A stretch of 32,724 nt of DNA from JAWLFY01 sp964462125 (GTDB lineage: Bacteria > Planctomycetota > Planctomycetia > Pirellulales > Pirellulaceae), in assembly GCA_964462125.1 (NCBI GenBank), contig CAYWXT010000028.1, positions 1 through 32,724 of the forward strand, read 5' to 3'. A program made the translations under genes and the position numbers. Every line of letters starts with the position of its first letter. Position 1 is the first letter of the stretch. Below, one piece after another: positions 8,405-15,993 of the stretch. Under the pieces are notes generated by a model that did not search any database, had not been told where the DNA came from, and saw nothing but the letters and a program-made list of their open reading frames with translations.

Positions 8405-9682
8405 TCATCGTCGAATTTGGCCTTCGCCCCGCACCAGGTACTTGTAGGTCGTCAGTTCGCGCAGGCCACACGGTCCGCGAGCGTGGAACTTATCGGTCGA
8501 GATCCCGATCTCCGCCCCCAAGCCGAAGACGCCGCCGTCGTTGAAGCGGGTGCTGGCGTTGACCATCACGGCCGAGGAGTCGACGGTCCTTTCGAACCGC
8601 TCGGCGGCGCGGAGGCTTTCGGTGACGATCGCATCGGTGTGATGCGACCCGTAGCGGTTGATGTGCGCGATCGCTTGGTCGAGCGAATCGACCAGGGCGA
8701 TGCTGATCTGCGGCCCGAGATATTCCGTCGACCAATCCTCTTCCGTGGCCGGCAAGGCGTCGGGGATCAGCGCCGCGGCGCGGTCGTCGGCGCGCATTTC
8801 GATCCCCGCCGCCCGCAGTCGCTGTGCGATCGCTGGCAGCGCCGCGGCGGCGGCCTCGGAATGCACCAGGAGTGACTCGCAGGCATTGCAGACCCCCATT
8901 CGCTGACACTTTGCGTTCTCAACGATCCGGGCGGCCATCTCGATGTCGGCCGAGGCGTCGACGTAGACATGACAATTGCCATCGAAATGCTTGATCACCG
9001 GCATCGTCGCCTCACGAGCGACCCGGCGAATCAACCCCTCGCCACCGCGCGGGATGGTGACATCGATCAACTCCCCGAGTGACAGAAACTGCCCCACCGC
9101 CGCCCGGTCGGTCGTCTGGACCAGCTGCACCGCCCCCTCGGGGATCCCGCACTCGGCCCCGCAACGGCGAAGCACCTCCACGATGGCGCGGCTGCTATGC
9201 AACGACTCTTTCCCCCCTCGGAGGATCACGGCGTTGCCGCTCTTGACACAGATCGCCGCCGCATCGGCCGTGACGTTGGGGCGGCTCTCGTAGATAAAAA
9301 AGACGACCCCGATCGGGACCCGGCGCTTTTCAATTCGCAGACCGCCAGGTCGGGTGAAACCGTCGATCACCTCTCCCACCGGGTCGGGCAAGCTGGCGAT
9401 TTGAAGCAGTCCTGTCGCGATTCCCGCAATCCGATCCGCATCCAGCCGGAGGCGATCGACCGCCGCCTCGCTGAGCCCGAACCCAGGGGCCGCCTCCAGG
9501 TCACGCGAGTTGGCCTCCATGATCTGATCGCCCGCGGCGACGAGCGCCTCGGCCGACGTGGTCAGCCAACGGTTCTTCACCTCAGCGTCAATCGAGGCCA
9601 ACGCATACGACGCCGCCTTCGCTGAACGGGCGGTCTGCAAACAGTACTGTTGGATGTCCGTGATGGGAGCGGATGCGGTCAT
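8405..9682 (-). CDS. proA: Glutamate-5-semialdehyde dehydrogenase (gamma-glutamyl phosphate reductase)
   Basis: The 425-residue length matches ProA. The enzyme reduces gamma-glutamyl phosphate with NADPH to glutamate semialdehyde in cytosolic proline synthesis. Visible family motifs are PIGVVFFIYESRPNVTADAA, the GNAVILRGGKES cofactor region, IPRGGEGLI, the catalytic-cysteine segment AKCQRMGVCNACESLLV, and the C-terminal FGLGAEIGISTDKFHARGP. No proB is adjacent. The next minus-strand gene is fliM, about 120 bp downstream, so joint transcription is possible but functionally unrelated. No strong Shine-Dalgarno sequence precedes the ATG at 9682, which is common in this window. Confidence 0.97.
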   Translation of the reverse strand: MTASAPITDIQQYCLQTARSAKAASYALASIDAEVKNRWLTTSAEALVAAGDQIMEANSRDLEAAPGFGLSEAAVDRLRLDADRIAGIATGLLQIASLPDPVGEVIDGFTRPGGLRIEKRRVPIGVVFFIYESRPNVTADAAAICVKSGNAVILRGGKESLHSSRAIVEVLRRCGAECGIPEGAVQLVQTTDRAAVGQFLSLGELIDVTIPRGGEGLIRRVAREATMPVIKHFDGNCHVYVDASADIEMAARIVENAKCQRMGVCNACESLLVHSEAAAAALPAIAQRLRAAGIEMRADDRAAALIPDALPATEEDWSTEYLGPQISIALVDSLDQAIAHINRYGSHHTDAIVTESLRAAERFERTVDSSAVMVNASTRFNDGGVFGLGAEIGISTDKFHARGPCGLRELTTYKYLVRGEGQIRR

Positions 9683-9773
9683 ACAGTTGAAAAACCGGTT
9701 TTGGCCAGATCATTGCGGGTCAATCCTTGATTCTCCGCAAACCGCGGCCGGGGGTCAACGTCGATCCCCTTCC

Positions 9774-9803
9774 TTGTCCATGCGTCCCAGGTCGTGCGAT
9801 AAT
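9774..9803 (+). promoter_or_regulatory. Sigma70-type promoter with extended -10, upstream of the QueD-like gene
   Basis: A -35-like TTGTCC (9774-9779) and a -10-like GATAAT (9798-9803) are 18 bp apart, and TGC directly before the -10 gives an extended -10. It lies about 60 bp before the GTG start of the plus-strand gene and points towards it. Confidence 0.4.
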
Positions 9804-9861
9804 CGGGGCACAGGCTCTCCTTGACCATTCCCCCCTCGCTCTCCCTACGAGTCTCTACTTC

Positions 9862-10290
9862 GTGTCGATCAGCATCATGCGGCGATTTACCTTCTGCGCC
9901 GGCCACCGGCTGGTCGGCCACGAGGGGAAATGCCAGAGTCTTCATGGGCATAACTACGTGGTGGAGATTTACGTCACGGGGCAGGAGCAAGACGAGGTGG
10001 GGCGGATCTTGGACTTCAAGCTGCTGAAGCAGAAATGCAAGGGCTGGCTCGACGAACACTGGGACCACGCGTTCGTCTTATGGGACCGCGACCAGAACGG
10101 CTTGGCGGCAATCCGCAGCTCCGAGCCGCACCGGATCTATGAATTGCCCTACAATCCGACCGCCGAGAATATGGCGAAATACCTGCTCGAGGAGGTCTGC
10201 CCTGAAATCCTTCGCGAAACCGGGGCGACCGCCTTCAAGGTGCGGCTGTGGGAGAGTGAAGAGACCTACGCCGAGGTGGCCCTCGACTAG
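9862..10290 (+). CDS. 6-pyruvoyl-tetrahydropterin synthase / QueD-like protein
   Basis: About 142 residues. The family motifs are MRRFTFCAGHRL (first zinc His), a GHEGKCQSLHGHNY segment with the catalytic Cys and two further zinc His residues, the WDHAFVL region, PTAENMAKYLLEE, and the C-terminal WESEETYAEV with the substrate-binding Glu. Such T-fold enzymes turn 7,8-dihydroneopterin triphosphate into 6-carboxy-tetrahydropterin (QueD, queuosine/deazaguanine route) or pyruvoyl-tetrahydropterin. Which reaction applies cannot be read from this context, because no queC, queE or folE lies nearby. The start is ambiguous: GTG at 9862 or ATG at 9877, neither with a good ribosome-binding site. I extend to the GTG because a short lead before MRR would be usual. 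Confidence 0.85.
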   Translation: MSISIMRRFTFCAGHRLVGHEGKCQSLHGHNYVVEIYVTGQEQDEVGRILDFKLLKQKCKGWLDEHWDHAFVLWDRDQNGLAAIRSSEPHRIYELPYNPTAENMAKYLLEEVCPEILRETGATAFKVRLWESEETYAEVALD

Positions 10291-10319
10291 GCTTCGTTAC
10301 GACTTGCAGGAGGAACCTG

Positions 10320-10679
10320 ATGCAGATCCGGCAGTTGAATCACGTCGCGTTGCACGTCGCCGATGTCCAGCGGAGTGTCGCTTTTTACCGCGATGTCTTG
10401 AAGTTGCCATCGATGCCCCGTCCCGAGTTCGATTTCCCCGGCGCTTGGTTTCGCCTCGGCGGCGATCAGGAACTGCACCTGATCGGTGACCGCCAACTGC
10501 CGGTTCACTCCCACCACCGCGGTAACCATTTCGCCTTGATCGTCGACGATTTGGACGCTTGGGAACGTCACCTCGACGCCTGCGGGGCGAGGCGGCTGCC
10601 GCGAAAGACGCGGCCGGACGGGGCGCTGCAGACCTTTGTCCAGGATCCAGACGGGCATTGGGTCGAGCTCTGCCACTGA
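10320..10679 (+). CDS. VOC-family (glyoxalase/dioxygenase fold) protein
   Basis: 119 residues with paired beta-alpha-beta-beta-beta modules. The start IRQLNHVALHVADVQRSVAF carries the usual N-terminal metal-ligand His. The middle has LRLGGDQELHLIG-like strand sequence (written RLGGDQELHLIG), then NHFALIVDDLDAWERHL and the C-terminal FVQDPDGHWVEL with the ligand Glu. The family covers glyoxalase I, fosfomycin-modifying and ring-cleaving enzymes, and the substrate here is unknown. GGAGGA seven bases before the ATG is one of the best ribosome-binding sites in the window. It follows the QueD-like gene by 29 bp on the same strand and converges with the P-II gene. Confidence 0.88.
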   Translation: MQIRQLNHVALHVADVQRSVAFYRDVLKLPSMPRPEFDFPGAWFRLGGDQELHLIGDRQLPVHSHHRGNHFALIVDDLDAWERHLDACGARRLPRKTRPDGALQTFVQDPDGHWVELCH

Positions 10680-10690
10680 AACGAGCTGGG

Positions 10691-10993
10691 TCACTGAAAC
10701 GAGGCGACCGGCAGGACAAACACCTTGCCGTCGCCGATGCGGCCGGTTCGCGTTACCCGGACAACCTTGTCCAAGACTTCCTCATAGCGGGAATCGTCGA
10801 CCCACAAGGTGATCTCGACCTTGGGCACGAACGCTGCCGAATACTCGGTGTCCTGATATTCGTCGAGATAGCTCTTCTGGCGGCCGTACCCCTTGGCCTC
10901 GGTCACACTGAGCCCTTCCAGCGGCGCCCGCCGGAGAGCCGCGATCAGCGTCTCAGCGAGATGCGGACGGACGATGGTGACGATCTGTTTCAC
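10691..10993 (-). CDS. P-II family nitrogen regulatory protein
   Basis: With the GTG start at 10993, which is preceded by GGCGGAG, the protein is 100 residues. It begins MKQIVTIVRPH, and the T-loop Tyr falls exactly at residue 51 (DTEY followed by SAAFVPK), the uridylylation position of GlnB/GlnK. The B-loop TGRIGDGKVFVLPV, which binds ATP, is intact. P-II trimers sense 2-oxoglutarate and adenylate charge and control ammonium channels, glutamine synthetase or other targets. The T-loop (YGRQKSYLDEYQDTEY) departs from GlnB, so the partner may differ, and neither amtB nor glnA is adjacent. An upstream ATG at 11017 is in frame but lacks this Shine-Dalgarno sequence. Confidence 0.88.
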   Translation of the reverse strand: MKQIVTIVRPHLAETLIAALRRAPLEGLSVTEAKGYGRQKSYLDEYQDTEYSAAFVPKVEITLWVDDSRYEEVLDKVVRVTRTGRIGDGKVFVLPVASFQ

Positions 10994-11086
10994 GACGGCT
11001 CCGCCCAGGCGGTTCACAAAACGATTCGGGCACGAGTTTACCCGAACCGGGGTGCTGGGGGAGCGCTGGGGACGCGCCGGTTACGC

Positions 11087-11608
11087 TCAGCCGGCCATGC
11101 GGGAGATCCGATTGTGGGGCTGCGCCAGCTCCTCCTCGGTCGGGCGATAACGGTACTGCATCAGGTAGGCGTCTTCGACCGTGTCGTCGTAAAAATCGCG
11201 GAGCACCGAGATTGCCCGGAATCCGAGACTCTTGAAGAACAACTGGGCCTCCAAATTGGTCTCGCGGACCTCGAGCATGATCCGGTTGCGGCGCTCGTGG
11301 GACAGCTTGCCGAGCAGCTTGTCCAGCATTGCTCGGCCCACATGGCGGCGGCGATAGTCGGGATCGACGGCAAAGTTCAAGATATGCAGACGGGTCTTGT
11401 GAAGTTCGTAAATCATGAACCCCACAACGTCGCCCTCCACCTCGGCGACCATGCCGATGCAGTTCCGCTGGCGGAGGCAGCGGATGAAATCGTCTTCGGT
11501 CCAGGCGAATTCGAAGCAGTTCGCCTCGATGTCCAGAACCGACGCCATGTCGCGGCGGATCATCCAACGGATATGAACGCTTACCGATGCCTGCTTGGTC
11601 TTTTCCAC
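11087..11608 (-). CDS. rimI: RimI-like ribosomal protein alanine N-acetyltransferase
   Basis: 173 residues with a GNAT fold. An EANCFEFAWTEDDFIRCLR segment near the start matches the RimI substrate side. LHILNFAVDPDYRRRHVGRAML carries the acetyl-CoA pyrophosphate loop (RRRHVGRA), and EVRETNLEAQLFFKSLGF is the usual C-terminal motif. RimI acetylates the N-terminal Ala of ribosomal protein S18 and can act more widely. The frame is open far upstream, but the GTG at 11608 is chosen because AAAGGAG lies a few bases before it and the preceding translation is not protein-like. A P-II gene follows on the same strand about 93 bp away. Confidence 0.87.
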   Translation of the reverse strand: MEKTKQASVSVHIRWMIRRDMASVLDIEANCFEFAWTEDDFIRCLRQRNCIGMVAEVEGDVVGFMIYELHKTRLHILNFAVDPDYRRRHVGRAMLDKLLGKLSHERRNRIMLEVRETNLEAQLFFKSLGFRAISVLRDFYDDTVEDAYLMQYRYRPTEEELAQPHNRISRMAG

Positions 11609-11917
11609 GTCGGACTCCTTTCCATCGAATTGGCCACCAAGTCGACGACAGCCTTCCTGGCTGCCTCCCCGCCAGAGCACCCCGCCGGGGCGCCTCGCGA
11701 GGAACGCCGAATCCAGCCACTGCCGGTTCCACGAGACGCGGAAAGTACCACATGCCCCCCGCCGAACCAAGACAGATGTTGCCGGAGACCTGCAGGATCT
11801 TCCCGTGTTTGTGAGAAAAAGCCAAAGCCGAAAAGGTGTCGAAAGCCGGAAACGTGTCGGACACCTTTTTACCACATCACGCGCCCGCTTGCGGGCGATG
11901 GGGTTGGCGGCTTGATC
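11609..11917. other. Non-coding interval with a 10-bp inverted repeat
   Basis: I see no convincing gene in these 309 bases between rimI and the MITE. AAAAGGTGTC at 11831-11840 is repeated inverted at 11860-11869 as GACACCTTTT. The stem is followed by T residues on the plus strand and is preceded by A residues, so it could end transcripts in either direction. It may also be a REP-like hairpin remnant. The remainder is GC-rich and unstructured to the eye. Confidence 0.6.
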
Positions 11918-12050
11918 TAGGCTCTGTCAGAAAACACCCATCGCACCATGATTCGAAGTGCGGCCGCCCTCCTAGTAACTGCCCTCCCGCGAGCGGGACG
12001 GTGATGATTGTCGCTTCGCGAGCGTCGTTCGCGTTTTCTGACAGAGCCTA
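11918..12050. mobile_element. 133-bp MITE-like element with perfect 18-bp terminal inverted repeats
   Basis: TAGGCTCTGTCAGAAAAC at 11918-11935 is perfectly inverted at 12033-12050. The outer TA of each end could be the target duplication, leaving a 16-bp inverted repeat that starts GGCTCTG. There is no open frame inside, only small GC-rich palindromes (CCCGCGAGCGGG and CGCTTCGCGAGCG). A second, inverted copy is present at 1-59. Length, ends and lack of coding capacity indicate a non-autonomous element mobilised by a DDE transposase elsewhere in the genome. The TA target recalls IS630 or part of the IS5 family, but I cannot decide. The right end lies inside the stop codon of the neighbouring LarA-like gene. 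Confidence 0.8.
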
Positions 12051-13313
12051 AATCGGGGCCTGCCAAAGGCCGAGGGCCGGGTTGCGAATGAAGTAAAACT
12101 CGCTGCCATCGACGTCGGTGTGCCATCCGTCGTCCAGCGCGGTGACGTCATAGCGACGCGAGAGTTCGGTCAGGTCACCGGGGGTGTACCCGACGGAAAA
12201 AATTTCCTCCGGGGTCAGCCTGCCGGCCGCATAGACCACCTCAAACCGATCTTCCGGCGAGCCGTGCACCAGGTGCGCCGCGGCCGAGGGGTTGGCGGCC
12301 AGGTCCTCGTTTTCCTCGACCAACCGCAGAACCTCTTCTTTTTTTCGGTAGCCATATTTGCGAATCAACAGGTCGATCCCCGCGTCCTCTCCAAACTCTT
12401 CGACCGCCGGGGCCAGCACGGTCAGGCGGCCGCCGGTCGCGATCGCCAAACGGGTCCGGTAGATCGCCTTGTTCCCCAGCCAGGTGCTTTTGAACTCGGA
12501 CGGGTCGAGATAGGCGACGACGTGCTGGGGGGGGCGTGGCAGGTGGGTGATGTTGACCTGGCGCGCCAGCTCGGCAGCTTGGAAAAAGGTCTCATGGTCG
12601 TCGCCGATGAACAGCCCGCGGGTGTGCAGCGTGCCGTCCTTCATCTGTTGAACGACCGTCAAGGCGTACAGCAGCGGCAGGCCCTGGCAGAAATGGTCCT
12701 GGGCATAGTTCAAGATCCGCCGCAGCGGCGTATCGGCCCGTCCCAACGTCTGCTCGATGCCATACACCGCGCTCAGGAAATGGCTTTCGTTGATCCCCGA
12801 GGCGCCGCCGGTGCCGACGAAGACGTTCTTGTTGTAATTCGCCATCCCGATCACCTCGTGGGGCACCACTTGCCCAAGAGAAAAGATCAGGTCGTGCCCG
12901 CCGTCACGGAGCAAGCGATTGACCTGGGCCGGCCATGGCTTGGTGTAGATCCCCGCGGTTACTTCCGTGACAAACTCCGCGGGAACTTCGCCCAAGGTCA
13001 CCACATCGCTCCGCCAGCGATGCGGGCGAAACAGTTCATGCGGGACGCCGGGAAACATGTGGTCCAACTGCGAAGGCTTCATTGGCGAGTGGGTCCCCAA
13101 CGCCGGCATGATGTCGGTCACTCGCTCGCCGAGCAGTTCACGGCACAACACCGTCAGCTCCCCGGCGCGGCTGAACAAACGGGTCGCGTCGGGGGGCAAC
13201 AGCAACACACGCTCACGCCGACCGATGGCCTGCAGCGTGGTCCGCAGCGCTTCGCGGAGGTCGTCGGTGGTCAGGGAGGTCGTTTCGGAACCGGTGGCAA
13301 AGTAGGTGGTCAT
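12048..13313 (-). CDS. LarA-like (lactate racemase domain, DUF2088) protein
   Basis: 421 residues. The N-terminal part contains ERVLLLPPDATRLFSRAGEL and the family signature MPALGTHSPM, matching the ALGTHxPM motif of lactate racemase LarA. Later motifs are SLGQVVPHEVIGMANYNKN and FVGTGGASGINESHFLSAVY. LarA uses a nickel pincer cofactor built by LarB, LarC and LarE to interconvert lactate enantiomers. Relatives racemise other hydroxy acids, so the substrate here is open, and no larB, larC or larE lies nearby. The stop codon TAG is shared with the end of the adjoining MITE. The gene diverges from the fatty-acid gene fabZ across a 148-bp interval that should hold both promoters. Confidence 0.85.
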   Translation of the reverse strand: MTTYFATGSETTSLTTDDLREALRTTLQAIGRRERVLLLPPDATRLFSRAGELTVLCRELLGERVTDIMPALGTHSPMKPSQLDHMFPGVPHELFRPHRWRSDVVTLGEVPAEFVTEVTAGIYTKPWPAQVNRLLRDGGHDLIFSLGQVVPHEVIGMANYNKNVFVGTGGASGINESHFLSAVYGIEQTLGRADTPLRRILNYAQDHFCQGLPLLYALTVVQQMKDGTLHTRGLFIGDDHETFFQAAELARQVNITHLPRPPQHVVAYLDPSEFKSTWLGNKAIYRTRLAIATGGRLTVLAPAVEEFGEDAGIDLLIRKYGYRKKEEVLRLVEENEDLAANPSAAAHLVHGSPEDRFEVVYAAGRLTPEEIFSVGYTPGDLTELSRRYDVTALDDGWHTDVDGSEFYFIRNPALGLWQAPI

Positions 13314-13461
13314 CAGGGCCTATTGCTTGGCGAGTCAGGACGCGATGGGGACCGCCGGGCCAACCACGGCACCCCACTTGGCCCGGCGGTCCTTCATAAC
13401 AGAGGCTACCACGTTCTCGCCCCGTTGACGCCTCCACCCCCCGTACCGTCTGATACGATCC

Positions 13462-13938
13462 ATGACTGCCGCCGACATCGAACTACGGATCCCGCATCGC
13501 CCGCCGATGCGGTTGCTCGACGAGATCGTCTCCGTGGACGACCGCAACATCGTGTGCCGCAAGACGTTTCGAGACGACGAGTTTTTCGTTCAGGGGCATT
13601 TTCCCGGCGATCCGATCGTCCCCGGGGTGATCCAGTGCGAGTGCTGTTTGCAGGCCGGTGCGATATTGCTCCGCGAGCAGACTGCCGAGCTCGGCGAGGC
13701 AATTCCGGTTGCCACCCGCATGGACTCGGTCAAGTTCAAACGGATCGTTCGCCCCGGCGATACGGTCGAGGTCCACGCGGCGTTGAACGATCGGGTCAGC
13801 AACGCCTTCTTTCTGGTCGGCAAGGTGCTGCTTCAGGGGAAACTGGCGGCGCGGCTCGAATTCGCCTGCAGCGTCACCGACGTTCGCGAAGCGGGGGCGT
13901 CGGCTGACCGCCCCTCCGGCCCGACGAGAGGGAGCTGA
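13462..13938 (+). CDS. fabZ: 3-hydroxyacyl-ACP dehydratase FabZ-like
   Basis: 158 residues with a hot-dog fold. IPHRPPMRLLDEIVSVD is the usual N-terminal segment. FVQGHFPGDPIVPGVIQCE carries the catalytic His46 and Glu60. FKRIVRPGDTVEVHA is the conserved C-terminal strand. FabZ removes water from 3-hydroxyacyl-ACP in fatty acid elongation in the cytosol. Only two bases separate its stop from the GTG of the FabI-like gene, so elongation dehydratase and enoyl reductase appear co-expressed. No clear Shine-Dalgarno sequence precedes the ATG at 13462, and a TACGAT sequence ends two bases before it. Confidence 0.9.
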   Translation: MTAADIELRIPHRPPMRLLDEIVSVDDRNIVCRKTFRDDEFFVQGHFPGDPIVPGVIQCECCLQAGAILLREQTAELGEAIPVATRMDSVKFKRIVRPGDTVEVHAALNDRVSNAFFLVGKVLLQGKLAARLEFACSVTDVREAGASADRPSGPTRGS

Positions 13939-13940
13939 TC

Positions 13941-14795
13941 GTGGACGCAGCGGCGAGTGGGCATCCCAGTGAACCTGTCTTCGACTTTTTGGGTCTTTCC
14001 GGCAAACGCTTCCTGGTCATGGGGGTCGCGAACAAGAAAAGCGTCGCCTACCGAATCGCTCGGCTGATCGAACAGGCCGGCGGCGAGGTCCTCTACACCG
14101 TTCGCAGTCAGGCCCGCCAGCAGAGCTTAGCGACACTGCTCGACGGTCGGCGCGTGCTGGTGTGCGACGTGGAAAAGCAAGCGGAGATCGATGCGTTGGC
14201 CGAGACGTTGCAGGCGGACCAGGTCCCGCTGGCCGGACTCGTGCACTCGATCGCGTTCGCCGATTACCGCGAAGGGATCAAGCCGTTTCACGAGACAACG
14301 CGGGCCCAGTTCCTGCAGGCGGTCGACATCTCGGCGTTTTCCCTGACCGCCGTCTGCAACGCCCTGCGTGATGTCCTCGCCCGAGACGCCTCGGTCGTCA
14401 CGATTGGCATCAGCACCACGAGAATGGCGAGCGAATCGTACGGGTTCATGGCCCCGATCAAGGCAGCCCTGGAGTCGTCGCTCGCGTTTTTGACCAAGTC
14501 GTTCAGCCGCTTCAGCGAGGTGCGATTCAACGCCGTCGCCGCGGGGCTGCTCAAGACCAGCGCCTCGGCGGGAATCCCCGGTTATGTTGATGCGTATCTG
14601 TATGCCGAGACGGTGATCCCGCGCGGCCGAGCCGTGAGCACCGACGAGGTGGCGTCGACCGCCGCGTTCCTGCTCAGCCCCCGCAGCGGCGGGATCACGG
14701 CGCAGTCGATCGTCGTCGATGCGGGAATGTCGATAAACTATTTCGATTCCCGTGTGATCGCCGCGGTCTCCGCGGCCGATGTCGATTCGCCCTAG
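13941..14795 (+). CDS. fabI: Enoyl-ACP reductase FabI-like (short-chain dehydrogenase family)
   Basis: 284 residues. GKRFLVMGVANKKSVAYRIA is the FabI-type NAD-binding start (GVANxxSxAxxIA), and GLVHSIAFADY matches the family VHSIAFAP segment. The active-site pair Tyr167 and Lys174 (YGFMAPIK) has the Y-x6-K spacing typical of FabI rather than the Y-x3-K of other short-chain dehydrogenases. The C-terminus has SGGITAQSIVVDAGMSI. FabI completes the elongation cycle by reducing trans-2-enoyl-ACP. The sequence around the first active-site Tyr of E. coli FabI (LSY) is replaced by IGI here, so it is a divergent member. GGGAG before the GTG at 13941 supports that start, and the gene sits directly behind fabZ. 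Confidence 0.87.
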   Translation: MDAAASGHPSEPVFDFLGLSGKRFLVMGVANKKSVAYRIARLIEQAGGEVLYTVRSQARQQSLATLLDGRRVLVCDVEKQAEIDALAETLQADQVPLAGLVHSIAFADYREGIKPFHETTRAQFLQAVDISAFSLTAVCNALRDVLARDASVVTIGISTTRMASESYGFMAPIKAALESSLAFLTKSFSRFSEVRFNAVAAGLLKTSASAGIPGYVDAYLYAETVIPRGRAVSTDEVASTAAFLLSPRSGGITAQSIVVDAGMSINYFDSRVIAAVSAADVDSP

Positions 14796-14831
14796 CCCCC
14801 GGTTTTCCGTTTCCGTCCGCTGACGTTCGCG

Positions 14832-15692
14832 ATGAGCCAACACATCTACATCAATGGCGAGTACTTCTCGCGCGAAGACGCCAAGATCAGCGTTTACGAC
14901 CACGGGCTGCTCTATGGCGACGGTGTATTCGAGGGAATGCGGATCTATGGGGGCAACGTGTTTCGTCTCCGCCAACACCTTGAACGGCTCTGGGAGTCGG
15001 CCAAGGCGATCGCCTTGACGATCCCGATCGGCATCGACCAGATGACCAGCGACGTCCAAGAGACGGTACGGAGAAACGAGCTCAGCGAGGGCTACATCCG
15101 ACTGGTCGTCACCCGCGGCGGAAACCAACTCGGGCTCGACCCGTTCCGCTGTGCCGATCCGCAAGTGATCATCATTGCCGACCGCATCACCCTGTATCCG
15201 GAATCGTACTATCAAGACGGTCTCGACCTGGTCACCGCCTCCACGATCCGGAATCACCCGGCCGCCCTCAGCCCCCGAATCAAGTCGCTGAATTATCTCA
15301 ACAACATCCTGGCCAAAATCGAAGGCTTGCGGGCCGGGTGTATCGAAGCCTTGATGCTGAACCACAAGGGGGAGGTGGCCGAGTGCACCGGCGACAACGT
15401 GTTCATCGTCAAGCGGGGCGAGCTGTTCACCCCGCCGATTGACGCCGGCATTCTCGAAGGGATCACCCGCAACGCGGTGCTGGAACTCGCCGAACAAGCC
15501 GGCATCCCGACCCACCAACGCACGGTCACCCGCCACGACATGTTCGTCGCTGACGAGTGTTTCTTGACCGGCAGCGCGGCCGAGGTCATCCCCGCCGTGC
15601 GACTCGACGGGCGCGACATCGGGGACGGCAAACCCGGTCCGATCACCCGCCGGCTCAACGAAGCCTTTCGCAAGTTGGTCCGTGACGATTGA
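14832..15692 (+). CDS. ilvE: Branched-chain amino acid aminotransferase (class IV PLP enzyme)
   Basis: 286 residues. The N-terminus reads IYINGEYFSREDAKISVYDH, then GLLYGDGVFEGMR, the substrate-entry segment of class IV aminotransferases. The PLP-binding Lys151 lies in PRIKSLNYLNN. EALMLNHKGEVAECTGDNVF and ILEGITRNAVLELA form the phosphate- and substrate-binding parts. The enzyme moves amino groups between glutamate and the 2-oxo acids of Leu, Ile and Val. D-amino-acid transaminase or aminodeoxychorismate lyase belong to the same fold, but the motif set fits IlvE best. It follows the FabI-like gene by 36 bp and precedes the interrupted nfo gene. Confidence 0.9.
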   Translation: MSQHIYINGEYFSREDAKISVYDHGLLYGDGVFEGMRIYGGNVFRLRQHLERLWESAKAIALTIPIGIDQMTSDVQETVRRNELSEGYIRLVVTRGGNQLGLDPFRCADPQVIIIADRITLYPESYYQDGLDLVTASTIRNHPAALSPRIKSLNYLNNILAKIEGLRAGCIEALMLNHKGEVAECTGDNVFIVKRGELFTPPIDAGILEGITRNAVLELAEQAGIPTHQRTVTRHDMFVADECFLTGSAAEVIPAVRLDGRDIGDGKPGPITRRLNEAFRKLVRDD

Positions 15693-15698
15693 TCCATC

Positions 15699-15752
15699 GC
15701 AGTGGAAAACGCTCCGGCGCATCCACGATCCGGCTCGGCGAGACGGATGTAC
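15699..15752 (+). repeat. Dispersed intergenic repeat, copy 1
   Basis: GCAGTGGAAAAC at 15699-15710, followed about 20 bases later by GATCCGGCTCGGCGAGACGG and ATGTAC, reappears with small changes at 29653-29720, also between genes. The second copy carries an internal duplication of GGAAAACTCGCTGG. The interval from 15693 to 15858 contains nothing else that I recognise. Confidence 0.6.
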
Positions 15753-15858
15753 TTAGACCACAATGCGATCCGCCTCGATGGGTAGTGCCTAGGCCGCTGC
15801 CTCTCCATAATGCTCGGCTCGGTTTGATAGCGTGACGGCTCGCGGAAGGCTTCTTGCG

Positions 15859-15993
15859 ATGGCGATATTCGGTTCCCACGTCAGCTGCGCCGGAGGTCTG
15901 GACAAGGGAGTTCAACGGGCCTTGGACGTCGGTTGCTCGTGCATCCAAGTTTTCACCAAGAATCGAACAGGTCTGCATCCTGCTTCAGAATGA
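15859..15993 (+). pseudogene. nfo: Stranded 5' end of the host endonuclease IV gene (nfo), cut by the integrated element
   Basis: The ATG at 15859, preceded by GGAAGG, opens a frame reading MAIFGSHVSCAGGLDKGVQR, then ending in CIQVFTKN. This is the canonical endonuclease IV N-terminus. After codons for TKN at 15955-15963 the sequence becomes element DNA, and the frame stops at 15993. Joining 15859-15956 to 26872 onwards restores an uninterrupted 285-codon nfo reading FTKNNNQWAAKPL, the same length as E. coli Nfo. The fragment therefore marks the left junction of the element. It lacks all metal ligands and cannot be active. Confidence 0.93.
15940..15971. other. Left attachment junction (attL)
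   Basis: The host half comes from nfo and ends TTTTC before the AC dinucleotide at 15955-15956. The element half is CAAGAATCGAACAGG (15957-15971). TCGAACAGG is the exact inverted partner of CCTGTTCGA at the right end. Strand exchange at AC explains both junctions. Confidence 0.85.

Noticed and set aside
10559..11920. 453-codon plus-strand open frame
   Set aside because: It crosses the end of the VOC gene and the antisense of the P-II and RimI genes; no motif is recognisable.
13425..13459. Promoter for fabZ made of TTGACG and TACGAT
   Set aside because: The boxes are 23 bp apart, too far for a standard sigma70 promoter, and TACGAT is only two bases from the ATG.
12120..13907. 595-codon plus-strand open frame
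   Set aside because: It is antisense to the LarA-like gene and runs into fabZ in another frame; composition is that of a GC-rich shadow frame.
14127..15722. 531-codon minus-strand open frame
   Set aside because: It is antisense to the FabI-like gene and ilvE, which have complete family motifs.
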